From positions 1 to 43,483 of the forward strand of contig JARLJS010000218.1 in assembly GCA_031291075.1 (NCBI GenBank): a stretch of 43,483 bases of DNA, in the 5' to 3' direction. Shown one piece after another: positions 36,694 to 43,483 of this stretch. The stretch comes from Nevskia sp. Lineage in GTDB: Bacteria; Pseudomonadota; Gammaproteobacteria; Nevskiales; Nevskiaceae. The notes beneath the pieces are model-generated. The model was given only the letters and a program-made list of their open reading frames with translations. It was not told the origin of the DNA and ran no database searches. Within the stretch, counting starts at the first letter, position 1. Every line of letters starts with the position of its first letter. Made by a program: the position numbers and the translations under genes.

Positions 36694-39174
36694 ATGAACC
36701 TGCGCCGCGCCTCCCTGCTGCTGGCGGCCGTCCTCGCCGGGGCGGCCCATGCCAACCCGGCGCCGTTCGACCTCGCCGGCCCGACCCTGGAGGTCAAAGT
36801 CACCCGCGGCGACAAGACCCTGCCGGCGACCCAGGTGCCCGATCTCGCCGTCGGCGACCGTCTGTGGGTCAAGGCGGACCTGCCGTCCAACCAGTCGGCC
36901 CATTACCTGCTGGTGGCGGCCTTTCTCAGCGGTTCCACCAATCCGCCGTCCGAGGACTGGTTCCTCCCGTGCAAGACCTGGAAGGGCAAGTGCGCCCGCG
37001 AAGGTCTGAGCGTGACCGTGCCGGACGGAGCGCAGCAGGTGCTGGTGTTCCTGGCGCCGGAGACCAGCGGCGACTTCCGCACCCTGGTCGGGGCGGTGCG
37101 CGGCCGTCCCGGCGCCTTCGTGCGCACCTCGCAGGACCTCAACCAGGCGGAGCTCGATCGTTCCCGCCTGGAGCGTTATCTCACCAGCATCCGCCGCCTC
37201 AGCGAAACCGATCCGCAGGCGCTGAAGGAGACCGCCCCGCTGCTGGCGCGCAGCCTGGCGATCAAGGTGGAGGAGAAGTGCCTGGATCGCGTGCCCGAGC
37301 TGCAGGCGCCCTGCCTGATGCAGGGCCAGGAGTCGCTGATCCTCAACGACGGCCACAGCACGTCCATTGTGGGGGCGCTGACCGCGGCGTCCGACATCGA
37401 CGCGCTGATGGCCGCCAGCTCCACGCCGCAGCTGGGCTATGGCTACTACAGCCCCGACATCGCCTCGGTGGTGGACATCGCCCGGTTGATGGATTCCTTC
37501 CGCACCGCGGTATACCAGTACATCCCCGCGCTCGCCTCGCAGCGCGACGACCGGTTCGACCTGGCGCTGAACGCCGCCCCTTCCTTCAACGATCCCAAGT
37601 CGGTGCTGGTCGTGGCCCTGCCGGCGATCCAGCCGCCGCGGCTGCCGCCCTTGCACGCGGTGGATCCCAAGGCGGTCTACTGCGCGGGACGCGCCGACCT
37701 GGTGCTGCCGGTGGAGGGGGCGCCGCTGGTGTTCTCCACCGCCTACGCCCATGACCTCAGGCTGAGCCTGACCGGCAGCGACGGCAAGACGGTCGAGCTG
37801 CCCGCGCGCGCCGATCCGGCCCAGGGCGGCTACGTCATCGACACCTCCGCCCTGCAGACCGCGGCCGCGGCTGAGCCGATGCGCGCCACTCTGCGCGGCT
37901 ACTGGGGCTTCGAGCCCTACCAGGGGCCGGTGTTCCAGCTCCGCACCGCCCATGCCGCCAAGTGGGCGCTGGCGCCGGAGGACGAAAGCGCGCTCGTCGC
38001 GGGCCGCAAGGACACCGTGCATCTGCAGGCCGACAGCGTCAGTTGCGTCGAGGGCATCGCGCTCAAGGACGCCGACGGCCGCGAGCTGAAGGCGGAATGG
38101 AAGCCGGTCAACCCCAACGAGGTGGAAGTCACCGTGCCGCTGCAGGACGCGCAACCCGGCGCGATGACCCTGCTGGTGCGGCAGTACGGGCTGGACCAGG
38201 CGCAGGCGATCCCGGTGCAGGTGTTCGCCGACGCCGGCCGCTTCGACGGCTTCACCATCCATGCCGGCGACAGCCAGGGTGTCCTTAAGGGGACCAGCCT
38301 CACCGACGTGGCCAGCCTCAGCCTCGGCGGCCTCAGTTTCGTGCCGGGCGACCTGTCGCTCCGGCATGCGGCCGGGGAGCTGCCGATGGTGGCCAAGGAC
38401 GCCGAGGCCGCCGCCGCGCTCAAGCCGGACTCGGCCACGGCCCGGGTGCTCCTGAAGGATGGGCGCGCGTTCCGGCTCACCGCCACGGTGGCGCCGCCGC
38501 GGCCGCGCGCGAGCCTCATCGCCAAAGGGGTGCAGCTCCCCGATGCCCGCCTCGACAGCAACATCCAGCTCGCCAACGAGGACGAGCTGCCGCAGGACGC
38601 CAGGCTTACGTTTTCGGTGCGGGCGCAGGCGCCGGCGAACTTCGCCCGCGACGAGACGGTCGAGGTTGCCACTGCCGACGGCTCGTTCTCGGCCACGCTG
38701 AGCCTGGACAACGGCGGCCTGCGGCTGGAGGACGCCAGGATCGCAGTCGCCACCCTCTATCCGGCCAAGGCCTTCGGTTCCTCCGCGTTCGGTCCCTTGC
38801 AGTTCCGCGTCAGCCTCAATGGCGCCGCCGGTGACTGGCTGCCGCTGGCGACCCTGGTGCGACTGCCGGCGCTCAAGGAGCTGCAGTGCCCCGCCGCCGC
38901 CGAGCTGCCATGCAAGCTGTCCGGCGCCGACCTGTTCCTGGTGGATTCGGTCTCAGGAGACCCGGGCTTCGACCACCCCGTGCAGGTGCCGGACGGCTTC
39001 CCGGGAACCGTGCTGCCGGTGCCGCATCCGGGCAACGGCCGGCTTTACGTCAAGCTGCGCGACGATCCCTCGGTGATCAACCTGGCCAGGCTGGAGGCGC
39101 AGCCGCTGCCCGCCGTTTCCGACGCGGTTGCGCGTGCCGCCGCGGACGCCGCTTCCCACACCACACCGCCGTAA
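36694..39174 (+). CDS. large secreted protein of unknown function
   Basis: An 826-residue protein with a clear signal peptide (RRASLLLAAVLAGAAHA, cleavage near residue 20). I recognise no domain. The sequence is mostly beta-rich and alanine/leucine/aspartate-rich, with isolated cysteine pairs (near residues 92 and 98, and about 730 and 738) that could form disulfides in the periplasm. The region 140-290 appears helical. Repeated Ig-like segments are possible in 390-720. The ATG lies after GTAAAGTATCCCCCC, where TAAAGT could be a -10; no strong ribosome-binding site. Convergent with the channel gene, with 25 bases between stops. Confidence 0.7.
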   Translation: MNLRRASLLLAAVLAGAAHANPAPFDLAGPTLEVKVTRGDKTLPATQVPDLAVGDRLWVKADLPSNQSAHYLLVAAFLSGSTNPPSEDWFLPCKTWKGKCAREGLSVTVPDGAQQVLVFLAPETSGDFRTLVGAVRGRPGAFVRTSQDLNQAELDRSRLERYLTSIRRLSETDPQALKETAPLLARSLAIKVEEKCLDRVPELQAPCLMQGQESLILNDGHSTSIVGALTAASDIDALMAASSTPQLGYGYYSPDIASVVDIARLMDSFRTAVYQYIPALASQRDDRFDLALNAAPSFNDPKSVLVVALPAIQPPRLPPLHAVDPKAVYCAGRADLVLPVEGAPLVFSTAYAHDLRLSLTGSDGKTVELPARADPAQGGYVIDTSALQTAAAAEPMRATLRGYWGFEPYQGPVFQLRTAHAAKWALAPEDESALVAGRKDTVHLQADSVSCVEGIALKDADGRELKAEWKPVNPNEVEVTVPLQDAQPGAMTLLVRQYGLDQAQAIPVQVFADAGRFDGFTIHAGDSQGVLKGTSLTDVASLSLGGLSFVPGDLSLRHAAGELPMVAKDAEAAAALKPDSATARVLLKDGRAFRLTATVAPPRPRASLIAKGVQLPDARLDSNIQLANEDELPQDARLTFSVRAQAPANFARDETVEVATADGSFSATLSLDNGGLRLEDARIAVATLYPAKAFGSSAFGPLQFRVSLNGAAGDWLPLATLVRLPALKELQCPAAAELPCKLSGADLFLVDSVSGDPGFDHPVQVPDGFPGTVLPVPHPGNGRLYVKLRDDPSVINLARLEAQPLPAVSDAVARAAADAASHTTPP

Positions 39175-39199
39175 AGCTGCAGGCCGCGTCGGTGGCGGC

Positions 39200-40219
39200 T
39201 TATTCGAACCGCCCCATGCGCCCGCTGCGGCCGAGCACCACCAGTCCGTCGCCCGCTTCGACCATGGTCGAGCCTGGCGGACGGTTGATGGTGCCGCCGT
39301 CCAGGCGGTTGATGGCGACCACCAGGAAGGCCCCGCCGGCGCGCCGGTCCACTTCGTCCACGCTCAGCCCGGCGAAAGCGCCGCTGCCGGCGGCGGTGAT
39401 GACCTCCAGCTCCAGCCCCAGCTTGCGCAGGTCGCGCTCCAGGTCGCTCATCTTCTCGCTGCGCAGGAAGCGGGATGTTTCCTGGTACAGGATCATCTCG
39501 GCGATGCGCTCGGCACCGATATGCGTGGGCAGCACGACGCGATCAGCGCCGGCGTGGATCAGCTTGCCCTCGGTGGTCGGCATCTCGCCGCGGGCGATGA
39601 TCTGCAGCGACTTGTTGAGGCTGCGTGCGCTCAAGGTGATGAACACGTTGGCGGCATCGTCCGGCAGCACGGTGGCCAGGATGCGGGCGCGCTCGACGCC
39701 GGCGGCGATCAGGGTGGTCTCGTCGGCGGCGTCGCCCTGCATGCACAGATAGCCCGCCGCCCGCGCCTCCGCGATGCGCTGCTCGCTGCGGTCGAGCAGC
39801 ACGAAGCGTGCATTGGCGGCCCTCAGCTCGCGCAGCAGCATGTTGCCGATGCGGCCGTAGCCGCACACGATAATGTGGTCCCGCAACTGGGCGATTTCGT
39901 TTTTCATGCGATTGATCCCGAACACCTGCTGGATTTGCAGCGCGGTAAAGAACTGCACCAGGGCGCCGGTCATGAAGATCATGCCGGTCGATCCCAGGAT
40001 GATCGCCGTCATGGTCAGGCCGCGCAGGAAGGGCGTGTTGACAGGGTGGACTTCGTCGAAGCCGACGGTGGAGGTGGTGAGCACCAGCATGTACAGCGCG
40101 TCGCCCATGCTCCAGCCTGCCGCCATGTAGCCGCAGATGCCCAGCGCCGTCACGATGAAGAGGAAGACGGCGCCGTAAATCAGGTTGCGGGCTGGATGCA
40201 GGCCGGTCGGCATCGGCAA
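39200..40219 (-). CDS. potassium channel protein with TrkA-N (RCK) domain
   Basis: A 339-residue two-transmembrane channel subunit. Helices lie at about residues 13-33 and 66-93, with a pore loop whose selectivity filter reads TVGF (51-54) instead of the usual TVGYG. The cytoplasmic RCK domain begins with the NAD-binding HIIVCGYGRIG (GYGRIG 120-125), and a TrkA-C-like part ends the protein. Such proteins form tetramers gated by nucleotides or ions. The filter is altered after the second glycine position (TVGFDEV), so selectivity should be tested. Tandem with the GH13 gene but 123 bases apart. Confidence 0.85.
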   Translation of the reverse strand: MPMPTGLHPARNLIYGAVFLFIVTALGICGYMAAGWSMGDALYMLVLTTSTVGFDEVHPVNTPFLRGLTMTAIILGSTGMIFMTGALVQFFTALQIQQVFGINRMKNEIAQLRDHIIVCGYGRIGNMLLRELRAANARFVLLDRSEQRIAEARAAGYLCMQGDAADETTLIAAGVERARILATVLPDDAANVFITLSARSLNKSLQIIARGEMPTTEGKLIHAGADRVVLPTHIGAERIAEMILYQETSRFLRSEKMSDLERDLRKLGLELEVITAAGSGAFAGLSVDEVDRRAGGAFLVVAINRLDGGTINRPPGSTMVEAGDGLVVLGRSGRMGRFE

Positions 40220-40342
40220 TACCGGTGGGGTTGCCAGGGCCTTGCACGGTTGATGCCAGCCACCACAAGCTCAATCGAGCAGGCCAGACCCCGCCCCCTC
40301 GCCGGACCGCAGGCCGGGGGGACTGCGGCGATCGAGGCGCGG

Positions 40343-41833
40343 TCAGCCCAGCGTGACCAGCTCGAACACGTGGTAGCCCCAGGCGGGCAGATCCAGGTAG
40401 AAGCCGCGGGCGGCGAGGTCGCCGCCGTCGCGCTCGTACACCGCCGGTCCGGTCAGGTCCTTGAGCACCACCCTCTGGCCGGACAGGCCGGGCAGCTCCA
40501 GGCGGACGTAGCATTGTCCCTGGTTGCCGGCGTAGTTGACCGTCACCAGCCGCCGCTGGCCGTAGGGCGACTGCCAGATCCAGGCGATGAAGCCGTCCCA
40601 GCTGCCGTTGCCGTCCCAGGCGGGGACGCATTCGAGCAGGTGCCACTGGCCATGGCGGACCACCGACTGCCGCAGCACCGACAGCAGCCCCTCGTAGAAG
40701 CGCTGCAGCCCGCTATCGACCGCTTCCTGCGGCGCCCGGACCAGGTGCGGCGAGATGCGCTTGCGGCGGCCTTCGAACTGCCCCTGGTGAAAGAAGCGCA
40801 GCCCCGGGGTGAGATAGGTGACGATCGCGGCCGCCTCGTGCATGGCGGGTGCAAAGGTGGCCGCGGCGCGCGGTTCGTCGTGGTTTTCCATGAAACGGGC
40901 GAGCTTGTTCTGGTAGTCGGCACCGGCATGGAGGTGTTCGCGCACCGGCCGGGCATGGCCCTCGTGCAGCCGGTCGTAAAGGCGCTTGTCATAGGCGTAG
41001 TCGAAGCCCTGCTGCATCATCGTCCACTCCAGGTCCCAGTACACCTCGGCCATGAAGCAGAAGCCGGGCACCTGCTCGCGCACGCGCCGGGTCGCGCGTG
41101 GCCAGAACGGCAGGGGCCGCCGGCCCCAGGTGCGCTCGAACACATCCGGCAGCACCAGCATCGCCATGTCGCAGCGCACGCCGTCGCATTGGCCGGAGAT
41201 CTTCAGCAGCTCGGCGATCATCGCCTCCTGCGTCGCCGGGTTGCTGTAATCGAGCTGCAACGTATCCGACCAGCCGGGGAAGTAGGGGTCGCGCCCGTAC
41301 GGCAGCACCCGTTCGTCCTGCGCGGTGACCACCCGGATGTAATTCTGCGGCGCCTGCGCCAACTGGGCTTCCGTGGCCGGGACGTAGTAGTCGGGGTGCT
41401 CCATCACCCAGGGATGGTCCACCGCCGTGTGGTTGGGGACGAAGTCGAGCATCAACCAAAGGCCGCGCGCCCGCAAGCGCTTGCGCAGGCGTTCCAGCGC
41501 CGCATCTCCACCCAGCTCCTGGCTCACCCGGTAGGCGGTGATCGCGAAACCCGAGCCGGCGATGTCGTCCTCGCGCAGGTCCGGCAGGGTGTCCTGGAAC
41601 TCGCGGCGCCACTCCGCGTTCCCGCGCGAGATGCGCTGTCCCACCGCGCCGATCTGCCATACGCTGAGCAGCCACACCCAGTCGAAGCCCAGCGCCGCCA
41701 CGCGGTCCAGCTCGGCATCCGGGATGTCGTCCAGGGTGGCGGGCCGGTTCAGGGCCCGGCTCAATTCGGTCAGCCAGACGCGGGTATTGATCTGGTAGAG
41801 CGAGGGGTGGAGCTTCTTGTCGCCTTCGATCAC
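40343..41833 (-). CDS. GH13 alpha-amylase-family glycoside hydrolase
   Basis: A 496-residue cytoplasmic enzyme without signal peptide. The four GH13 regions are visible: DFVPNH (130-135), GVRCD with the nucleophile Asp222, the acid/base Glu263 in FMAEVYW, and ENHDEP with His318/Asp319. A C-terminal beta domain (about 400-496) follows. The substrate is unknown; alpha-glucan or trehalose-related sugars are possible. GTG start preceded by AAGGGGAAACC. Divergent from the MarR gene. Confidence 0.87.
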   Translation of the reverse strand: MIEGDKKLHPSLYQINTRVWLTELSRALNRPATLDDIPDAELDRVAALGFDWVWLLSVWQIGAVGQRISRGNAEWRREFQDTLPDLREDDIAGSGFAITAYRVSQELGGDAALERLRKRLRARGLWLMLDFVPNHTAVDHPWVMEHPDYYVPATEAQLAQAPQNYIRVVTAQDERVLPYGRDPYFPGWSDTLQLDYSNPATQEAMIAELLKISGQCDGVRCDMAMLVLPDVFERTWGRRPLPFWPRATRRVREQVPGFCFMAEVYWDLEWTMMQQGFDYAYDKRLYDRLHEGHARPVREHLHAGADYQNKLARFMENHDEPRAAATFAPAMHEAAAIVTYLTPGLRFFHQGQFEGRRKRISPHLVRAPQEAVDSGLQRFYEGLLSVLRQSVVRHGQWHLLECVPAWDGNGSWDGFIAWIWQSPYGQRRLVTVNYAGNQGQCYVRLELPGLSGQRVVLKDLTGPAVYERDGGDLAARGFYLDLPAWGYHVFELVTLG

Positions 41834-42008
41834 CGCGGTTTCCCCTTGTAATGGCTTGGCGCTGCAATGTTCGTCTTCGCGCGGAAAAAATCAAGCTGCA
41901 CGCGCCACCGCCTCGATGCGGCGTGCGCCGCGCGGCGCCGGGCTTGAGCATGGCGTCCACCTCGCCCACAATGGGCGCGAGCCTCATGGATCGAGCACTT
42001 CCTGCGCA

Positions 42009-42491
42009 ATGGCCAAGCACCAGTACTTCCTGATCCGTGGCCTGCTGCGAGCCTTTTACTGGGTTGACGAGGGTATGCAGAACTACATCCGGGCCGCCGG
42101 CTTCCAGCCGATGTCGCGCTCGCAGGCCATGGTCATGGGCAGTATCGCCGGCGGCATGCGCCGACCGGCGGACCTCGCGCGCAGCCTCGGTGTCAGCCGC
42201 CAGGCGGTGCACCAGCTGCTCGCGGATATGGAGGGGCGTGGCCTGGTCGACCTGCGTCCGGACCCGGACGACGCGCGCGCCAAGCTAGTGCACTTCAGCC
42301 GGCGCGGCAGCGGCATGCACCGGGTGGCGATGCACGCCCAGCGGCGTATCCAGGCCGAGCTGGAGAAGCGCCTCGGCCGCACCGCGGTGCGGGAGTTCCT
42401 GCAAGTGCTGCTGGAGTCGGAGTGGGGGCCGGCGCTGGTCCCGCGGCCGAAGTCCAGGAGCGTGCGCGCGGCCGTGGGCCGCCGCGCATGA
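42009..42491 (+). CDS. MarR-family transcriptional regulator
   Basis: A 160-residue winged-helix regulator. The recognition region is RRPADLARSLGVSRQAVHQL, LADMEGRGLVDLRPDPDDAR and the wing AKLVHFSRRG. Dimerisation helices flank it. The stop overlaps the ATG of the nitroreductase gene (ATGA), so the two form an operon and the regulator probably responds to a substrate or stress relevant to that enzyme. The ATG at 42009 is chosen over longer readings that run through the upstream control region. Confidence 0.85.
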   Translation: MAKHQYFLIRGLLRAFYWVDEGMQNYIRAAGFQPMSRSQAMVMGSIAGGMRRPADLARSLGVSRQAVHQLLADMEGRGLVDLRPDPDDARAKLVHFSRRGSGMHRVAMHAQRRIQAELEKRLGRTAVREFLQVLLESEWGPALVPRPKSRSVRAAVGRRA

Positions 42492-43159
42492 GCGTCGCTG
42501 ATGCCGTGCGCGCGCGGCGCAGCGTGCGCGCCTTCCTCGACCGCCCGGTGCCGCCGGAGGTGCTGCGGCAGGCGCTGGAGACCGCGGCCCGCGCGCCGTC
42601 GGGCGGCAACCTGCAGCCCTGGCGCCTGTACCTCCTCGCCGGCGAGCCGTTGCGCACCCTGAAGGAACACATGCAGCGGCGCCTGTCCTCCAACCCGCAG
42701 CCGGATCCCGCCGACTACCCGATCTATCCGCCCAAGCTGGGCGAACCCTACCGCACGTACCGTTTCGCGGTGGGCGAGGACATGTACGGCCTGGTCGGCA
42801 TTTCGCGCGAGGACAAGCTGGGGCGCCTGCGCTGGCTCACCGGCAATTTCCGCTTCTGGGACGCGCCGGTCGGCCTGTTCTGTTACGTCGACCGCCAGAT
42901 GGGATCGCCGCAGTGGTCCGATCTGGGCATGTACCTGCAGACCCTGATGCTGCTGCTGCGCGAACAGGGCATCGACACCTGCCCGCAGGAAGCCTGGTCC
43001 TCCTACCACCGCAGCGTGGCGGAATGCCTGCAGCCGCCGGCGGAATGGATGTTGTTCTGCGGCATGGCGATCGGCTACGCCGATCCCGACGCCGCCGTCA
43101 ACCGGCTGCAGACGCAGCGCATGCCGCTGGAGCAGTTCGCCACCTTTCTCGGCTTCTGA
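42488..43159 (+). CDS. nitroreductase-family flavoprotein
   Basis: A 223-residue FMN-dependent oxidoreductase. It has VRARRSVRAFLDRPV at the N-terminus (FMN phosphate contacts), RAPSGGNLQPWRLYLL, the LGMYLQTLMLLLREQGIDTC helix and the C-terminal GMAIGYADPDAAVNRLQTQR. Length fits the NfnB/nitrobenzoate-reductase branch. Translationally coupled to the MarR gene. It is only distantly similar to the nitroreductase at 12.5 kb. Confidence 0.88.
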   Translation: MSVADAVRARRSVRAFLDRPVPPEVLRQALETAARAPSGGNLQPWRLYLLAGEPLRTLKEHMQRRLSSNPQPDPADYPIYPPKLGEPYRTYRFAVGEDMYGLVGISREDKLGRLRWLTGNFRFWDAPVGLFCYVDRQMGSPQWSDLGMYLQTLMLLLREQGIDTCPQEAWSSYHRSVAECLQPPAEWMLFCGMAIGYADPDAAVNRLQTQRMPLEQFATFLGF

Positions 43160-43169
43160 GCGCTTACCC

Positions 43170-43348
43170 TAGAAGCGGCAGTTGGGGATCGGACCCAGGA
43201 TATTGATTGGGCGGCGATCCCGCGAGGGGCGCCGAGCGCCGATCCAGCGGGAGAAGCATTCACCCAGGTGGTGGAACCCACACCTTCGCAAGATTCCTGA
43301 TCACCTCAACCAATTTGCGGCTTCTCCCGCGGCCAACTGCCGTTTCTA
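43170..43348. mobile_element. 179-bp palindromic MITE-like element with TA ends
   Basis: Terminal inverted repeats TAGAAGCGGCAGTTGG (43170-43185) and CCAACTGCCGTTTCTA (43333-43348) agree at 15 of 16 positions. Internally GCGGGAGAAGC (from about 43249) and GCTTCTCCCGC (ending 43330) form an 11-bp perfect pair, and GGCGCCGAGCGCC is a further small palindrome. No coding sequence. Its right-hand TA is the same TA at which the IS630 element starts. Confidence 0.6.
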
Positions 43349-43483
43349 GTGTCCTGAGTTAGAAGTTCGTTGACAAAAGCGTTTGATTGAAGCCAGGATG
43401 TCGTCGGCGGACTTTGTCCAAGCGAACGGTCGCGGATTTTTGTTGTAGGTCTCCAGGTAGTGGCGAATCGCCGTTTCCAGGGC
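43346..43483 (-). CDS. IS630-family transposase, C-terminal end (partial)
   Basis: On the minus strand 45 codons from the right edge read AIRHYLETYNKNPRPFAWTK, then SADDILASIKRFCQRTS, to a TAG stop (complement of 43346-43348). This is the characteristic C-terminus of one branch of IS630 transposases. The stop codon is embedded in the terminal repeat CTAGTGTCCTGAGTTAGAAG that starts at 43346. The remainder of the element lies beyond the window, so whether it is intact cannot be told. The same end sequence, diverged, bounds the MITE at 10443-10607. Confidence 0.88.
   Translation of the reverse strand, partial: ALETAIRHYLETYNKNPRPFAWTKSADDILASIKRFCQRTSNSGH

Noticed and set aside
39128-41851. 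907-codon plus-strand open frame across the channel and GH13 genes
   Set aside because: It spans two clearly recognised minus-strand genes and has shadow-like composition.
43170-43348. Integron attC-like site
   Set aside because: The terminal repeats resemble attC folding, but the right core (GGCCAAC) does not fit RYYYAAC and no integrase or cassette array is seen.

Overview
The window is GC-rich chromosomal DNA from a proteobacterium, most likely a gammaproteobacterium. The evidence is an ArsC/Spx-type YffB-like protein, TadA, a ClpB with gammaproteobacterial numbering, an AlkB-rubredoxin pair, tRNA-Ala(CGC), a MarR-nitroreductase pair, IS630-type elements and GTCATTCC-type palindromic repeats. 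I cannot fix the genus.

Layout. 0.1-6.5 kb: housekeeping genes (YffB-like, Sel1-repeat protein, tadA, an SDR epimerase, clpB with a sigma32-like promoter, a small acidic protein), with two palindromic dispersed repeats. 6.7-13.1 kb: a patchwork that begins at tRNA-Ala(CGC) and holds decayed pieces (IS630 transposase, SRAP peptidase, serine recombinase, PepSY membrane protein), a 165-bp MITE, an intact patatin-like protein, a DUF2934 protein, a PAS-GGDEF protein and a nitroreductase. 13.2-17.2 kb: a three-gene periplasmic molybdenum aldehyde oxidoreductase operon (PaoABC type, Tat-exported). 17.4-18.9 kb: two convergent genes of archaeal/eukaryal flavour, a CarS-like CDP-archaeol synthase and a deoxyhypusine synthase-like enzyme. 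19.1-20.5 kb: alkane monooxygenase alkB plus rubredoxin. 20.7-30.4 kb: a ten-gene minus-strand [NiFe]-hydrogenase operon, probably group 3b: beta (2x[4Fe-4S]), a stand-alone cyclic-nucleotide-binding-domain protein, gamma (FAD/NAD(P)), small, large, endopeptidase, then hypF, hypC, hypD, hypE. Most junctions are ATGA overlaps. hypA and hypB are absent. 30.6-36.6 kb: a universal stress protein, then a TetR regulator with a perfect palindromic operator, a secreted lipase, a fatty-acid desaturase and a FabF-like ketosynthase. 36.7-43.2 kb: a large secreted protein of unknown function, a TrkA-N potassium channel, a GH13 amylase-family enzyme, and a MarR-nitroreductase pair. The right edge enters an IS630 element whose terminal repeat matches that of the MITE at 10.4 kb.

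The main finding is regulatory. Four perfect Crp/Fnr-type palindromes (TTGAY-N4-RTCAA) and one near-perfect copy lie in intergenic DNA upstream of the DUF2934 gene, the pao operon, the deoxyhypusine synthase-like gene, alkB, and the shared usp/hydrogenase promoter region. In most cases a -10-like hexamer sits where a class II FNR promoter (box at -41.5) needs it. This suggests a low-oxygen regulon that joins hydrogen metabolism, aldehyde oxidation, alkane hydroxylation and an eIF5A/polyamine-type enzyme. The placement of O2-requiring alkB under such a box is unexpected. All of this was read by eye; no searches were run.
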